This document shows positions 26,174 to 33,787 of a stretch of DNA of 54,430 bases, piece after piece (position 1 is the first letter of the stretch; every line of letters starts with the position of its first letter). The position numbers and the translations under genes are program-made. The stretch is taken from the NCBI RefSeq assembly GCF_025685425.1, contig NZ_JAGTAS010000030.1, positions 1 to 54,430 on the forward strand, written 5' to 3'. The notes beneath the pieces were generated by a model. That model searched no databases and was not told where the DNA came from. It saw nothing but the letters and a program-made list of their open reading frames with translations. The stretch comes from Terriglobus albidus. GTDB lineage: Bacteria > Acidobacteriota > Terriglobia > Terriglobales > Acidobacteriaceae.

Positions 26174-26971
26174 TCATCTCCGCGCTCGCCTACGGAAGGC
26201 TGCTTCGCCTGCTTCCGATACCTGAACCCACTTCTCGTTCGGCGCGGCTTCGGCAGCGTAGGTGTCATGCCAGTTCCACCACTTATACGGCGGAGTCTGC
26301 GGATAGCCTTCGGGTGAATCCTCCCACACCTCCTGCCGGCCAAGAGGTGTGATGTCGAGGTAGCTCCATACCGTTCCCATGGCCTCATCGCCACGATTGT
26401 TGATGTAGTAGGTGCGGAAGATCTTCTCGCCGTCGCGGATGAAGACGTTGTGGCCGTGCCATTCATCTACACCGAAGTCCTTATCGAAGCTGTCGGTGAT
26501 GGTGTACCAGGGCATCTCCCATTCCATGCGCTTCTTCAGGCGGGCAATATCTTCCTGCGGCGCCCGCGAAGCGTAGACGAGCGTCGTATCGCGTGCATTG
26601 AGATGTGCCAGATGACCAACCTGATCGGCGCCCAGCGAGCAGCCGCGGCAGGCATGCTCGGGCCAGCCGAAGACTCCTGCTTCGTAGAAGGCGCGATAGA
26701 CGATCAACTGTCTGCGGCCCTCGAAGAGATCGAGCAGGCTCACCTTACCTTGCGGGCCTTCAAAGGTGTATGTCTTCTCGACAGGCATCCACGGCATCCG
26801 CCGGCGCTCAGCGGCCAGCGCATCCCGCGAGCGGGTAAATTCTTTTTCCTTCACCAGAAGCTGCCGCCAGGCAGCCTCCCATTCCTGCTGCGACACGGTT
26901 GGAGGTGTCTTCATCCCGCGCAGCTCTGTTTCCCCGCTGCCGGTTGTCTGCGTTTTCCCTGCTGTGCTCAT
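26174..26971 (-). CDS. DUF899 thioredoxin-like protein
   Basis: A 265-residue protein with the DUF899 signature: YTFEGPQGKVSLLDLFEGRRQLIVYRAFY, HACRGCSLGADQVGHLAHLNARDTTLVYASRAP, WYTITDSFDKDFG and the C-terminal WNWHDTY. The fold is thioredoxin-like, and the CRGC pair (in EHACRGCS) occupies the position of a redox-active CxxC. The biochemical role is unknown. GGGAG lies ~9 bases before the ATG. It is divergent from the ArsR-SRPBCC-DinB operon; such genes are often neighbours in soil bacteria. Confidence 0.9.
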   Translation of the reverse strand: MSTAGKTQTTGSGETELRGMKTPPTVSQQEWEAAWRQLLVKEKEFTRSRDALAAERRRMPWMPVEKTYTFEGPQGKVSLLDLFEGRRQLIVYRAFYEAGVFGWPEHACRGCSLGADQVGHLAHLNARDTTLVYASRAPQEDIARLKKRMEWEMPWYTITDSFDKDFGVDEWHGHNVFIRDGEKIFRTYYINNRGDEAMGTVWSYLDITPLGRQEVWEDSPEGYPQTPPYKWWNWHDTYAAEAAPNEKWVQVSEAGEAAFRRRARR

Positions 26972-27177
26972 CTGTGTGTCTCCCTTTGTTACTTCCGTTG
27001 CGATCCTTGAAATGATCTTGATGGAAAGCTTGCCCAGGCTGAGAGTGACAAGTCTGACGTGATTCGTCGGAGATTGGTCGTATGCGTATTGCTTTCTTTA
27101 CCCGGGTGCCCCATTGCGACACCGGGGAGAATCGATAGATTTTGATTTCTGGGATAGTCCAGACTGCGGCTGAAACT

Positions 27178-27390
27178 GGTGGGAGCAGCGGGGTCCCCAA
27201 CCAGCTTTGCTGGATGGGGTGTTCAGCGGGCTTCAGCCCGCTGATAAAGACGTGAAAGTAAATGGGCTTTGGCCCTGGGCCTTCTTTGGCCATCAGGAAA
27301 AGGCCCAGGGCTAAAGCCCATTTCCATATTGAGCCATTAAACCGTGGGCTGAAAGCCCACGGCTCCCACCAGTTCGAGCTTCGCTCGAAT
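27178..27390. repeat. REP block carrying a GGTCCCC hairpin insertion
   Basis: A REP block with the usual outer arms and a TTCGAGCTTCGCTCGAA tail. It is interrupted at 27192-27223 by the 32-bp GGTCCCC hairpin, flanked by CAGCGG on both sides (27186-27191 and 27224-27229). The uninterrupted block at 12536 reads straight from GAGCAGCGG to GCTTCAGCCCGC. Bases 26972-27177 hold nothing recognisable. Confidence 0.85.
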
Positions 27391-27497
27391 TACCCACTCA
27401 CGCTTCGCGTGAATGGGGCACCTGGTGCATGGACTATCTCCGATATGTCGATTCACCCCGAGGGTGGGCTAGGCATACCCAAACATTCTCACCCCAT

Positions 27498-27525
27498 TTG
27501 ACATATTCCTATATGGGAATATACC
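27498..27525 (+). promoter_or_regulatory. arsR promoter and autoregulatory operator
   Basis: TTGACA (27498-27503) and TATACC (27520-27525), 16 bp apart, form a good promoter. The spacer holds a perfect dyad, ATATTCC-N6-GGAATAT (27503-27522), in the position expected for an ArsR-family repressor. Transcription would begin at about 27532, only ~3 bases before the ATG at 27535. No Shine-Dalgarno sequence is present, so the transcript is probably leaderless. Confidence 0.65.
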
Positions 27526-27534
27526 GTTCTCCTC

Positions 27535-27903
27535 ATGGCAAGAGCGAGCACCACTTCAGACGCATTCAACGCAGTCGCTGAACCTCGCCGGCGCGAGATT
27601 TTGAGTTATCTCGCTGGAATCGAACGGCCGGTGGGCGAGATTGCGGAGGCGCTCGGTCTGGAACAGCCGTCGGTCTCAAAGCATCTGCGCGTGCTGAAAG
27701 ATGTCGGACTGGTCCGGATGCGTTGCCAGGGCCGCCAAAAGCTGTACCGCACCAACGCCGAAGCAATACGGCCGCTGCACGCGTGGGCCGCAACCTTCGA
27801 GCGCTACTGGCAGCACCAGTTGACACGCGTGAAGGCACGCGCCGAAGCTATGGCTCGCCAGGGCTCACCGCAATTGGATTTGTCGAAATCTAAGGAGAAA
27901 TAG
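27535..27903 (+). CDS. ArsR-family transcriptional regulator
   Basis: A 122-residue winged-helix repressor: FNAVAEPRRREILSYLAGIERPVGEIAEALGLEQPSVSKHLRVLKDVGLVRMRCQGRQKLYR spans residues ~8-70 (helix-turn-helix EIAEALGLEQPSVSKHL). No metal-binding Cys pair is present. It belongs to the group that pairs with SRPBCC proteins rather than to metal sensors. It heads an operon with SRPBCC (5 bases later) and DinB, and has a dyad operator in its promoter. Confidence 0.92.
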   Translation: MARASTTSDAFNAVAEPRRREILSYLAGIERPVGEIAEALGLEQPSVSKHLRVLKDVGLVRMRCQGRQKLYRTNAEAIRPLHAWAATFERYWQHQLTRVKARAEAMARQGSPQLDLSKSKEK

Positions 27904-27908
27904 AGATT

Positions 27909-28367
27909 ATGATGCCCACTGAACAGTCTCTCGAAAGCCTGACCGTCACCATCAATCAGGAGATTCACGTCGAGGCTCCCATCGATGTCACTTTTGCAGC
28001 GCTGCTGGAGCAATTAGGCCCCGGCAACGAAACCCCCGACGGCAAGTCTCTCAACATGAAGATCGAACCGTGGCCGGGCGGACGCTGGTACCGTGATCTG
28101 GGCAACAACAACGGACACTTCTGGGCCAACGTGCAGGCGATCAAGCGGCCTTCCCTGCTTGAGTTTTCCGGCCCCTTGTTCGCATCGTTCCCCATGGTCT
28201 CAAACGTGCAGTATCGTTTGAGCGAGGTCAACGGAGGAACCCTGATCGCCTTTCGGCACAGCGCACTGGGCTTCATTCCCGATGAAGTGAAGGCAGGGAT
28301 GGATAAGGGCTGGGCCGGCATGCATGAAGGTATTCGCAAACTGGCCGAGGCTGCCGCACGCAAATAG
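27909..28367 (+). CDS. SRPBCC/AHSA1 domain protein
   Basis: A 152-residue protein of the START-like SRPBCC fold. It has the opening strand LTVTINQEIHVEAPIDVTFAALLEQLGP, then EPWPGGRWYRDLG, and the long C-terminal helix EVKAGMDKGWAGMHEGIRKLAEAA. The fold forms a hydrophobic ligand cavity; the ligand is unknown. It overlaps nothing but follows arsR by 5 bases, with AAGGAG near the arsR stop serving as ribosome site. It is routinely co-operonic with ArsR regulators. Confidence 0.88.
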   Translation: MMPTEQSLESLTVTINQEIHVEAPIDVTFAALLEQLGPGNETPDGKSLNMKIEPWPGGRWYRDLGNNNGHFWANVQAIKRPSLLEFSGPLFASFPMVSNVQYRLSEVNGGTLIAFRHSALGFIPDEVKAGMDKGWAGMHEGIRKLAEAAARK

Positions 28368-28426
28368 CAGCAGCGCTCATCTCGATCTCAATTACCGTAT
28401 CGATGCAGACCGGAAAGGAAAACACC

Positions 28427-28945
28427 ATGTTGATGGCAGAATCCCTACTCGCAGAGTTTGAATCGCAGGCTCCAGTCACGCGGAAGTTTCTCGAGCGCCT
28501 CCCAGAAGACAAGCTCACCTGGAAGCCCCACGACAAATCGATGACCGCGGGCCAACTGGCCTATCACCTTGCCTTCGTGCCCGGAGGAGTTGTCCAGGGC
28601 GCAGCAAAGGACCAGATCCCGCCGCCGGGCTTCCAGTTCCATCAACCCGCAAGCCGGCAGGAGATCCTCGACACCTTCGATCAGAGCATCGCTACTGTGC
28701 GCGAGGTCCTGCCGAGCTTCGATGATGCGACGATGAATGCGACCTGGCGCATCGTTGACGGCGACAAAGAGATCGCCGCCATGCCCCGCGTCGCCTTCCT
28801 GCGCAATATCATGCTCAACCACTGGTACCAGCACCGCGGCCAGTTCTGCGTCTACCTGCGCCTGCTCGACGTTCCCGTCCCTTCGAGCTGGGGCCCAAGC
28901 GCCGACGAGCGCTCCGCGCTCCAGCCAGAACTCCAAAACGCATAA
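28427..28945 (+). CDS. DinB-family protein
   Basis: A protein of 172 residues from the ATG at 28427 (AAAGGA ~8 bases upstream); an earlier in-frame ATG at 28403 is less well placed. It is a four-helix DinB/YfiT-like fold with the metal-binding His triad: H in QLAYHLAF, then the two His of NHWYQHRGQF. Members are metal-dependent enzymes, often thiol transferases. The function here is open. It is the third gene of the ArsR-SRPBCC-DinB operon. Confidence 0.85.
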   Translation: MLMAESLLAEFESQAPVTRKFLERLPEDKLTWKPHDKSMTAGQLAYHLAFVPGGVVQGAAKDQIPPPGFQFHQPASRQEILDTFDQSIATVREVLPSFDDATMNATWRIVDGDKEIAAMPRVAFLRNIMLNHWYQHRGQFCVYLRLLDVPVPSSWGPSADERSALQPELQNA

Positions 28946-28954
28946 ATTCCGCGC

Positions 28955-28993
28955 CACGGCAGTGATTCGGTACAAAGCCGGATCACTGTCGTG
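28955..28993 (+). terminator. Hairpin after the DinB gene
   Basis: CACGGCAGTGATTCGG pairs imperfectly with CCGGATCACTGTCGTG around a short loop, 10 bases after the stop codon. There is no T-run, so it may be a 3' stabiliser or a factor-dependent terminator. Confidence 0.45.
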
Positions 28994-29027
28994 AGTGAAG
29001 GTAATGACGTATCGCCGAGACAAAGGT

Positions 29028-29133
29028 ATTCGAGCGAAGCTTGAATCGGGTGGGAGCCGTGGCTTTAAGGCCACGGCTAAAAGCCCATTTACTTTTACAC
29101 TTTTATCAGCGGGCTGAAGCCCGCTTCTCCCAT
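29028..29133. repeat. REP block
   Basis: A TTCGAGCGAAGCTTGAA palindrome opens the block. GGGTGGGAGCCGTGGCTTTAAGGCCACGG and GCGGGCTGAAGCCCGC with CTCCCA follow. The inner GGCCCAGG hairpins are missing, so it is a shortened form. Together with 28994-29248 it makes up the space between DinB and the cupin; nothing else is visible. Confidence 0.78.
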
Positions 29134-29248
29134 CAGCTTCAGCCATGCTCTGTCAATGGAATTTGTCGATACACACTAACCGCCTGCAGACTTGCGGCTC
29201 ACCCAACAGTAAAAGTATTCTGAGTCCCCGCTCTGGAAGCGGTGACCT

Positions 29249-29710
29249 ATGGCGAAGATTATCTGTGGCGTAGCAGTACTGTTGTTTGGATGTGGGATCG
29301 TGAATGCGCAAATGGCAGCTTCTGCAGCATCACCTCCTGCGGCGGCACAGAACCCGCTGGCGAGCTCCGGTATCTTTCCGTACGACCAGATGACGGTAAG
29401 GAAGACTGCCAATGGCACTGAAAGCCGAGACGCCTTCACGGGAACCCTGGCTACAGGAGAAACGATCGCTGTGCATGAGTCCATGCAGCCGGTGGGGACA
29501 CCGCCAGTGGAGCTTCACAGAATCGGACATTCCGAGCTTATCGTCGTGCAGGAAGGCACCGTGGCATTCGAACATGATGGCAAAGAGGAGCGGGTAGGCC
29601 CAGGCGGTTTGGTGTACGTCGCCCTGGGGACCATTCACAGAATTAAGAATGTTGGCGATGTACCTGCCAAGTATGTAGTCATCGCGATTGGCGGCGACAC
29701 GAAGAAGTAA
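29249..29710 (+). CDS. Exported cupin-domain protein
   Basis: A 153-residue protein with a signal peptide (residues 1-21, GCGIVNAQ) and a single cupin barrel. Motif 1 includes HRIGHSELIVVQEGTVAFEHDGKEERVGPGG and motif 2 LVYVALGTIHRIKNVGDVPAKYVVIAIG. H-x-E-like residues (HSE and the His of TIHR) could bind a metal. It should act in the periplasm; the substrate is unknown. It converges on an ADOP gene, with 9 bases between their stops. Confidence 0.85.
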   Translation: MAKIICGVAVLLFGCGIVNAQMAASAASPPAAAQNPLASSGIFPYDQMTVRKTANGTESRDAFTGTLATGETIAVHESMQPVGTPPVELHRIGHSELIVVQEGTVAFEHDGKEERVGPGGLVYVALGTIHRIKNVGDVPAKYVVIAIGGDTKK

Positions 29711-29719
29711 CAGCTGGAA

Positions 29720-32269
29720 TCACTCTGTACGAAGCGCTCGTATCGGATCGACCTTCGATGCCATCCTTGCCGGAATCACACTGGCGACAAGCGCACTCAG
29801 GATCAGAGCCGCGGATGCGAGCAGGAAGATCGCCGGGTCGTACCCACTTACCTGATAGAGCTGGGATTGCAGATAATATCCACTCAGCAATGCAAGCGGA
29901 GCTCCCAGCAGGAGACCGGCTGCGGTTTGCAGCAGAGCTCCGCGCAGGATCATCCCCATCACCTGGCCCCGGTCCGCGCCGAGAGCGATGCGGAGACCGA
30001 TCTCCGGGACTCTGCGCGCGACGGCATAGGCGGTGACTCCGTAGAGACCAATAGACGCAAGCAGCAGCGCCAGTCCGCCGAAGATGGCCGTCAGCCGGAC
30101 GACCAGTTGCCTCTGCGTAAAGGAGTTGCTGAGCTGATCCTGATAGGTCGTAATGCGGGGGATCGGAATCCCGGGATCGACCTCTTCGATGGCATGACGC
30201 ATGGCCGCCGCGGCAGCCGCAGGATCGCCGTTGTAGCGGACGATGATGTTGCCTGCGAAATGTTTGAACTCTGCCGCTTTATTCGATTGGTCAATGATGA
30301 CGGCGGAGTACGGTTCGTTATTGAAGGTCGTAGTCTGCGACATCGGGATGAAATACATGGGGTCGGGGCTCTTCGACGGATCTCCATACTTGGCGTCGTC
30401 GACCACACCCACGATCTCGTATTCCTGGGTCATATCCACGCCGGGACCGAAGTGCATGCCGAGCGCCGGAGCATCCTGCAGCACCCGGTGAACGAACTCG
30501 CGGTTCACGATCGCCACATGTCGGCTGCCGGCGTTGTCATGTTCCGTGAATGCTCTGCCCTGCAACAGCGGGGTGCCTATCGCCGTGAAGAAACGAGGAC
30601 TCACCAGGGTATAGCGGGCGGTCACCTCTCGCTCAGGATGCGGCCCGGCGACATTTACCCCCGTCGCCCATCCCATGAATGTCATCGGACCATAGGTCGC
30701 ATAGGCCATATCATGCAGCGTTGGAACCGCCGCGAAGCTTTGTTCGAGGTGGCGATAGAGTCCTTCGAGCTGCGGATAGGTGTATCCGGCGGCCGGGAGA
30801 TCGATGAAAGCAATCAGGCGGCCTGTCGTCTCGAAACGAAGATCCTGATGTTCAAGGCGCTGCAGACTGCGGAGGAACAGGCCCGCGATACTGAGCAGCG
30901 CCACCGAAAGCGCCGTTTGCAGGATGACGAGCGCGCGCTGCAACCCGCCAGAGTTGCCAGTGGCACGATTGGCCGCGCGAAGTGCATCCGCAGGATCCGC
31001 GTTGGAGGCGATGAAGGCAGGAGCGACGCCAAACAGGATGCCGGTCATCGCCGAAGCAATGATGGAGAATGCGAGCACCGGCCACGAAGGCAGCGGAGAG
31101 AGCGGCACGATGGACACACCGCGCATTGCCAGCGCCAGCATTCCCTTCACGCCCAGATAGGCCACGCCGATTCCCATCACTCCGCCCATCAGCGCAAGCA
31201 GCATGGCCTCGATCAGCATCTCCCGCACCAGGCGCACCCGCGAGGCGCCCAGGGCGGCGCGGACGCTCAGCTCCTGCCTGCGGGCCACGCCGCGAACCAG
31301 TATCAGATTGGCAAGATTCGCACAGGCGATCAGCAGCACGAAGGCCGCGGTCAACTGCAGCATCAGCAGGCTGCTCTCATAGCTGTCGCGCAGTTCGTTG
31401 ATGCCGTCGGAGGCTGGAGCGAGTTCTGTCGTCTCTCGCGCAATCTCCGCGACCGTGTGACCCGACCGGACATCCGGATTGGACATCAGCCATGCGGTCA
31501 ACCCGGCGCGAACGGCGCTCTCGACGATGGCTACGTTCCTCTTCTCGGGAATGCGCAGCATGATATGCAGCCATTGGCCCTTCGGTGCTTTGTAGAGCTT
31601 CCGGGTGGGATTGAAGATGGGTTCCTGCGCCATCGGAATCCAGACTCCCGGCGGGTCGCTCATATTCCGCTCGCCGAGAAAGTCCTTCTGCGCAATGCCG
31701 ACGATGGTGACCGGATGTCCGGTCATGATCACCGTGTCTCCGACGATGCCCGGATCGCCATGGAACTTCGACTTCCAGATCGCATAGCTGATGACGGCGG
31801 CAATGGGAGCGTCCTCGCGGTCATCGTCCGCGGTCAGCAACCTTCCGGCATAGGGAGTTACTCCAAGCACCTCGAAGTAGTTGCCTGCCACATGCCGGAT
31901 GTCGAGCGGTTGGGCGTCCGTGTCGCGCTGGCGATGCGCACTCACTTTGGCGGACCCCGCCTGCATGGCTGTCATTTCGGCCATGCTGCCGACTCGCTCG
32001 CGCATCGTCCGATAGATGTCGTAGGAGAAGATGCTCCAGTGTTTTTGATCTCCCCCGCCGATGCAGCATTCGATCTCCTTCCCGACCTTATACAGCTGCT
32101 CCGGATGCTGCACGGGCATTGCTTTAAGAATGACCTGATAGGCCAGCGTGAAGATCGCCGTTGTGGCACCGATGCCCAGCGCCAGAGTCAGCAGGGCTGT
32201 CGTCGTAAATCCGGGCGAACTCCTGAGTCTCCGCATTCCATGACGGACATCCGCAACCAGGTTGATCAT
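29720..32269 (-). CDS. ABC transporter permease, ADOP family (no N-terminal extension)
   Basis: A protein of ~849 residues from the ATG at 32269 (MINLVADVRHGMRRLRSSPGF), with GGAG 6 bases upstream; longer starts at 32281 and 32335 are possible. It enters directly into the first membrane helix (TTTALLTLALGIGATTAIF) and so lacks the ~80-residue soluble region seen in the other two ADOPs. Two MacB/FtsX halves are present, ending in LLASIGLYGVTAYAVARRVPEIGLRIALGADRGQV. No ATPase gene is nearby. The substrate is unknown. Confidence 0.9.
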   Translation of the reverse strand: MINLVADVRHGMRRLRSSPGFTTTALLTLALGIGATTAIFTLAYQVILKAMPVQHPEQLYKVGKEIECCIGGGDQKHWSIFSYDIYRTMRERVGSMAEMTAMQAGSAKVSAHRQRDTDAQPLDIRHVAGNYFEVLGVTPYAGRLLTADDDREDAPIAAVISYAIWKSKFHGDPGIVGDTVIMTGHPVTIVGIAQKDFLGERNMSDPPGVWIPMAQEPIFNPTRKLYKAPKGQWLHIMLRIPEKRNVAIVESAVRAGLTAWLMSNPDVRSGHTVAEIARETTELAPASDGINELRDSYESSLLMLQLTAAFVLLIACANLANLILVRGVARRQELSVRAALGASRVRLVREMLIEAMLLALMGGVMGIGVAYLGVKGMLALAMRGVSIVPLSPLPSWPVLAFSIIASAMTGILFGVAPAFIASNADPADALRAANRATGNSGGLQRALVILQTALSVALLSIAGLFLRSLQRLEHQDLRFETTGRLIAFIDLPAAGYTYPQLEGLYRHLEQSFAAVPTLHDMAYATYGPMTFMGWATGVNVAGPHPEREVTARYTLVSPRFFTAIGTPLLQGRAFTEHDNAGSRHVAIVNREFVHRVLQDAPALGMHFGPGVDMTQEYEIVGVVDDAKYGDPSKSPDPMYFIPMSQTTTFNNEPYSAVIIDQSNKAAEFKHFAGNIIVRYNGDPAAAAAAMRHAIEEVDPGIPIPRITTYQDQLSNSFTQRQLVVRLTAIFGGLALLLASIGLYGVTAYAVARRVPEIGLRIALGADRGQVMGMILRGALLQTAAGLLLGAPLALLSGYYLQSQLYQVSGYDPAIFLLASAALILSALVASVIPARMASKVDPIRALRTE

Positions 32270-32391
32270 CACGCTCTCCATTTGAAACCGAATCAGACTT
32301 TCCAGAAAGCGACAAGCAAGGAAGAGGCCATCCATTCAATCCGGAAAGGAGCCTGTTTGCCGATACCTGTGAGTACGAATCAATTCCCGGC

Positions 32392-32428
32392 GTGTCCAGT
32401 ATCGAAATCAGTGTCCGATAGTGAACAC
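32392..32428 (-). promoter_or_regulatory. GTGTCC direct repeat/dyad upstream of ADOP
   Basis: GTGTCCAGTATCG (32392) and GTGTCCGATAGTG (32411) are direct repeats 19 bp apart. The second also forms an imperfect dyad, GTGTCC-N6-GAACAC (32411-32428). They lie 120-160 bp before the leftward permease start, a reasonable operator position. Bases 32429-32500 carry GGTGCCCCACC-type repeat only. Confidence 0.4.
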
Positions 32429-32500
32429 CTGCCTACATCCTCCCTGACCGGGTGCCCCACCCAGTGGGGGAGGATATGACAAAAACGGTCGCGCAGTTGT

Positions 32501-32842
32501 TTACGAGCCAGCAGCTTGTTCGCGGGGAGCAAGCGCGAGAAGCGCCACACCTATCAGGATAAGAACAGCGACGCCGATCAGTTCACCACGCGCCACCATG
32601 TGGCGCATGGCCTGCGTCCCCATCAGCGCGGCATGGGCCAGACTTGACCAGGCCGTGAACGCGATCAAACTGCGATGTGCGGAAGGATTACGAGCCGCGA
32701 TCAGAAGGAAGATCCCAAGAGTGACGTAGAGAGACAGCATCATGGAGAGCGCCGGTTCCTCCCGTACAAAGATCACCATGGGATAAACCAGCGCTACGAA
32801 AATTACTCCGACCACGACCAGCACAATCTTCAGAGCCTTCAT
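32501..32842 (-). CDS. Small four-helix membrane protein (DUF6632-like)
   Basis: A protein of 113 residues from the ATG at 32842 (MKALKIVLVVVGVIFVALVYPMVIF); an upstream extension lies inside the VOC gene in another frame. About four hydrophobic helices, with SLYVTLGIFLLIAARNPSAHRSLIAFTAWSSLAHAALMGTQA in the middle, resemble small DUF6632 membrane proteins. That assignment is tentative and no function is known. It starts 5 bases after the VOC stop and is probably co-transcribed. Confidence 0.7.
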   Translation of the reverse strand: MKALKIVLVVVGVIFVALVYPMVIFVREEPALSMMLSLYVTLGIFLLIAARNPSAHRSLIAFTAWSSLAHAALMGTQAMRHMVARGELIGVAVLILIGVALLALAPREQAAGS

Positions 32843-32847
32843 GCCAG

Positions 32848-33315
32848 TCAGTTGCCCCGTGCAGCGGCTTCCAACGCAGAGATATCCAGCTTGATCATCC
32901 CCATCATTGCCTCCATGCCCTTGGGATGGTTGATCAACTCGCCTATATGGCTCGGAACAATCTGCCAGCATAGACCGAAGCGGTCTGTCAGCCAGCCGCA
33001 GGCCATGGTCTTCCCTCCGCCTTCCAGCAACTTATCCCAGTAGGTGTCGATCTCCGCCTGGGTCTCACAGCGGACGAAGAACGAGATCGCCGGTGTGAGC
33101 TGCTGTGAGGGGCCGCCGTTCAGAAAGACCATCTCCTGCCCTTCGAGCTCGATCGTAATGGTGGCCGTCTTCCCCTCAGGCCAGGGGCCCGTCCCTTTCG
33201 AGCGCAGCTCATCGATTTTGCGTGCGTGGGGGAAGACACCCAGGTAAAACGCTGCTGCTTCTTCGGCGTTGTCATTGAACCACAGGAAAGGCGCTACTTT
33301 GTTCATGGCAGGCAT
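32848..33315 (-). CDS. VOC family protein (PhnB/3-demethylubiquinone methyltransferase-like)
   Basis: A protein of 155 residues from the ATG at 33315 (MPAMNKVAPFLWFNDNAEEAAAFYLGVFP). Its vicinal-oxygen-chelate fold has the pattern ITIELEGQEMVFLNGGP, AISFFVRCETQAEIDTYWDKLLEGG and CGWLTDRFGLCWQIVP, typical of the PhnB-like branch. These small proteins are often misnamed methyltransferases; enzymatic activity is unproven. It precedes the small membrane protein gene. Confidence 0.88.
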   Translation of the reverse strand: MPAMNKVAPFLWFNDNAEEAAAFYLGVFPHARKIDELRSKGTGPWPEGKTATITIELEGQEMVFLNGGPSQQLTPAISFFVRCETQAEIDTYWDKLLEGGGKTMACGWLTDRFGLCWQIVPSHIGELINHPKGMEAMMGMIKLDISALEAAARGN

Positions 33316-33373
33316 GTTAGCAGAACCCCTGGCAAAGCAGGTTTGATAACACGATAATCCGGAATTTCCGTTT

Positions 33374-33426
33374 CTCCTGTGGACATTGCACAGGAGTCGT
33401 GGTATTCCTTTGGCGTATCCAAAGGA
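33374..33426 (+). promoter_or_regulatory. Two dyads in the padR leader
   Basis: CTCCTGTG-N7-CACAGGAG (33374-33396) and TCCTTTGG-cgta-TCCAAAGGA (33406-33426) are two perfect inverted repeats directly before padR. The second includes the AAAGGA that would act as ribosome site. They are good candidates for PadR autoregulation or for an mRNA structure that gates translation. Confidence 0.55.
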
Positions 33427-33436
33427 GCACTGGAAG

Positions 33437-33787
33437 ATGGCCGCCGACAAATCAGAAGTTCTTCAGGGAACCCTGGATCTCATGATCCTCAAGACGCTGC
33501 ACGCCCTGGGTCCGCTGCATGGCTTCGGCATTGCGCGGCGTATCGAGCAACTCAGCGAAGACGTCCTCACGCTCAACGAAGGAACGGTCTACACCTCTTT
33601 GCTCCGTCTGCAGCAGAAGAGCTGGATCGCAAGCGAATGGGGCGTCTCGGAAAACAACCGGCGCGCCCGCTTCTATCGGATCACCAAGCGAGGACTCAAG
33701 CAACTCGCCATCGAGACGGAGAACTGGGAGAGGATCTCCGGCGTTATCGGCCGCGTGCTCGCGCTTGAGGCGAAGGTCGAGCCATGA
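33437..33787 (+). CDS. PadR-family transcriptional regulator
   Basis: A protein of 116 residues from the ATG at 33437. The PadR winged helix reads VLQGTLDLMILKTLHALGPLHGFGIARRIEQLS, then LNEGTVYTSLLRLQQKSWIASEWG, then RRARFYRITKRGLKQLAIE. It overlaps the start of the following ADOP permease (ATGA), so the two are translationally coupled. In Acidobacteriota, PadR genes commonly sit directly before ADOP genes and presumably repress them. The ligand is unknown. Confidence 0.93.
   Translation: MAADKSEVLQGTLDLMILKTLHALGPLHGFGIARRIEQLSEDVLTLNEGTVYTSLLRLQQKSWIASEWGVSENNRRARFYRITKRGLKQLAIETENWERISGVIGRVLALEAKVEP

Noticed and set aside
29867-32479. 870-codon open frame on the plus strand
   Set aside because: It is exactly antisense to an ADOP permease with clear domain motifs. 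The translated product is Arg/Gly/His-rich low-complexity sequence typical of a GC-rich reverse frame.
32429-32500. GGGTGCCCCACCCAGTGGGGG near 32452 as a member of the GGTCCCC insertion family
   Set aside because: Its arms and length differ and no flanking duplication is seen. It fits better with the general GTGCCCC repeats.
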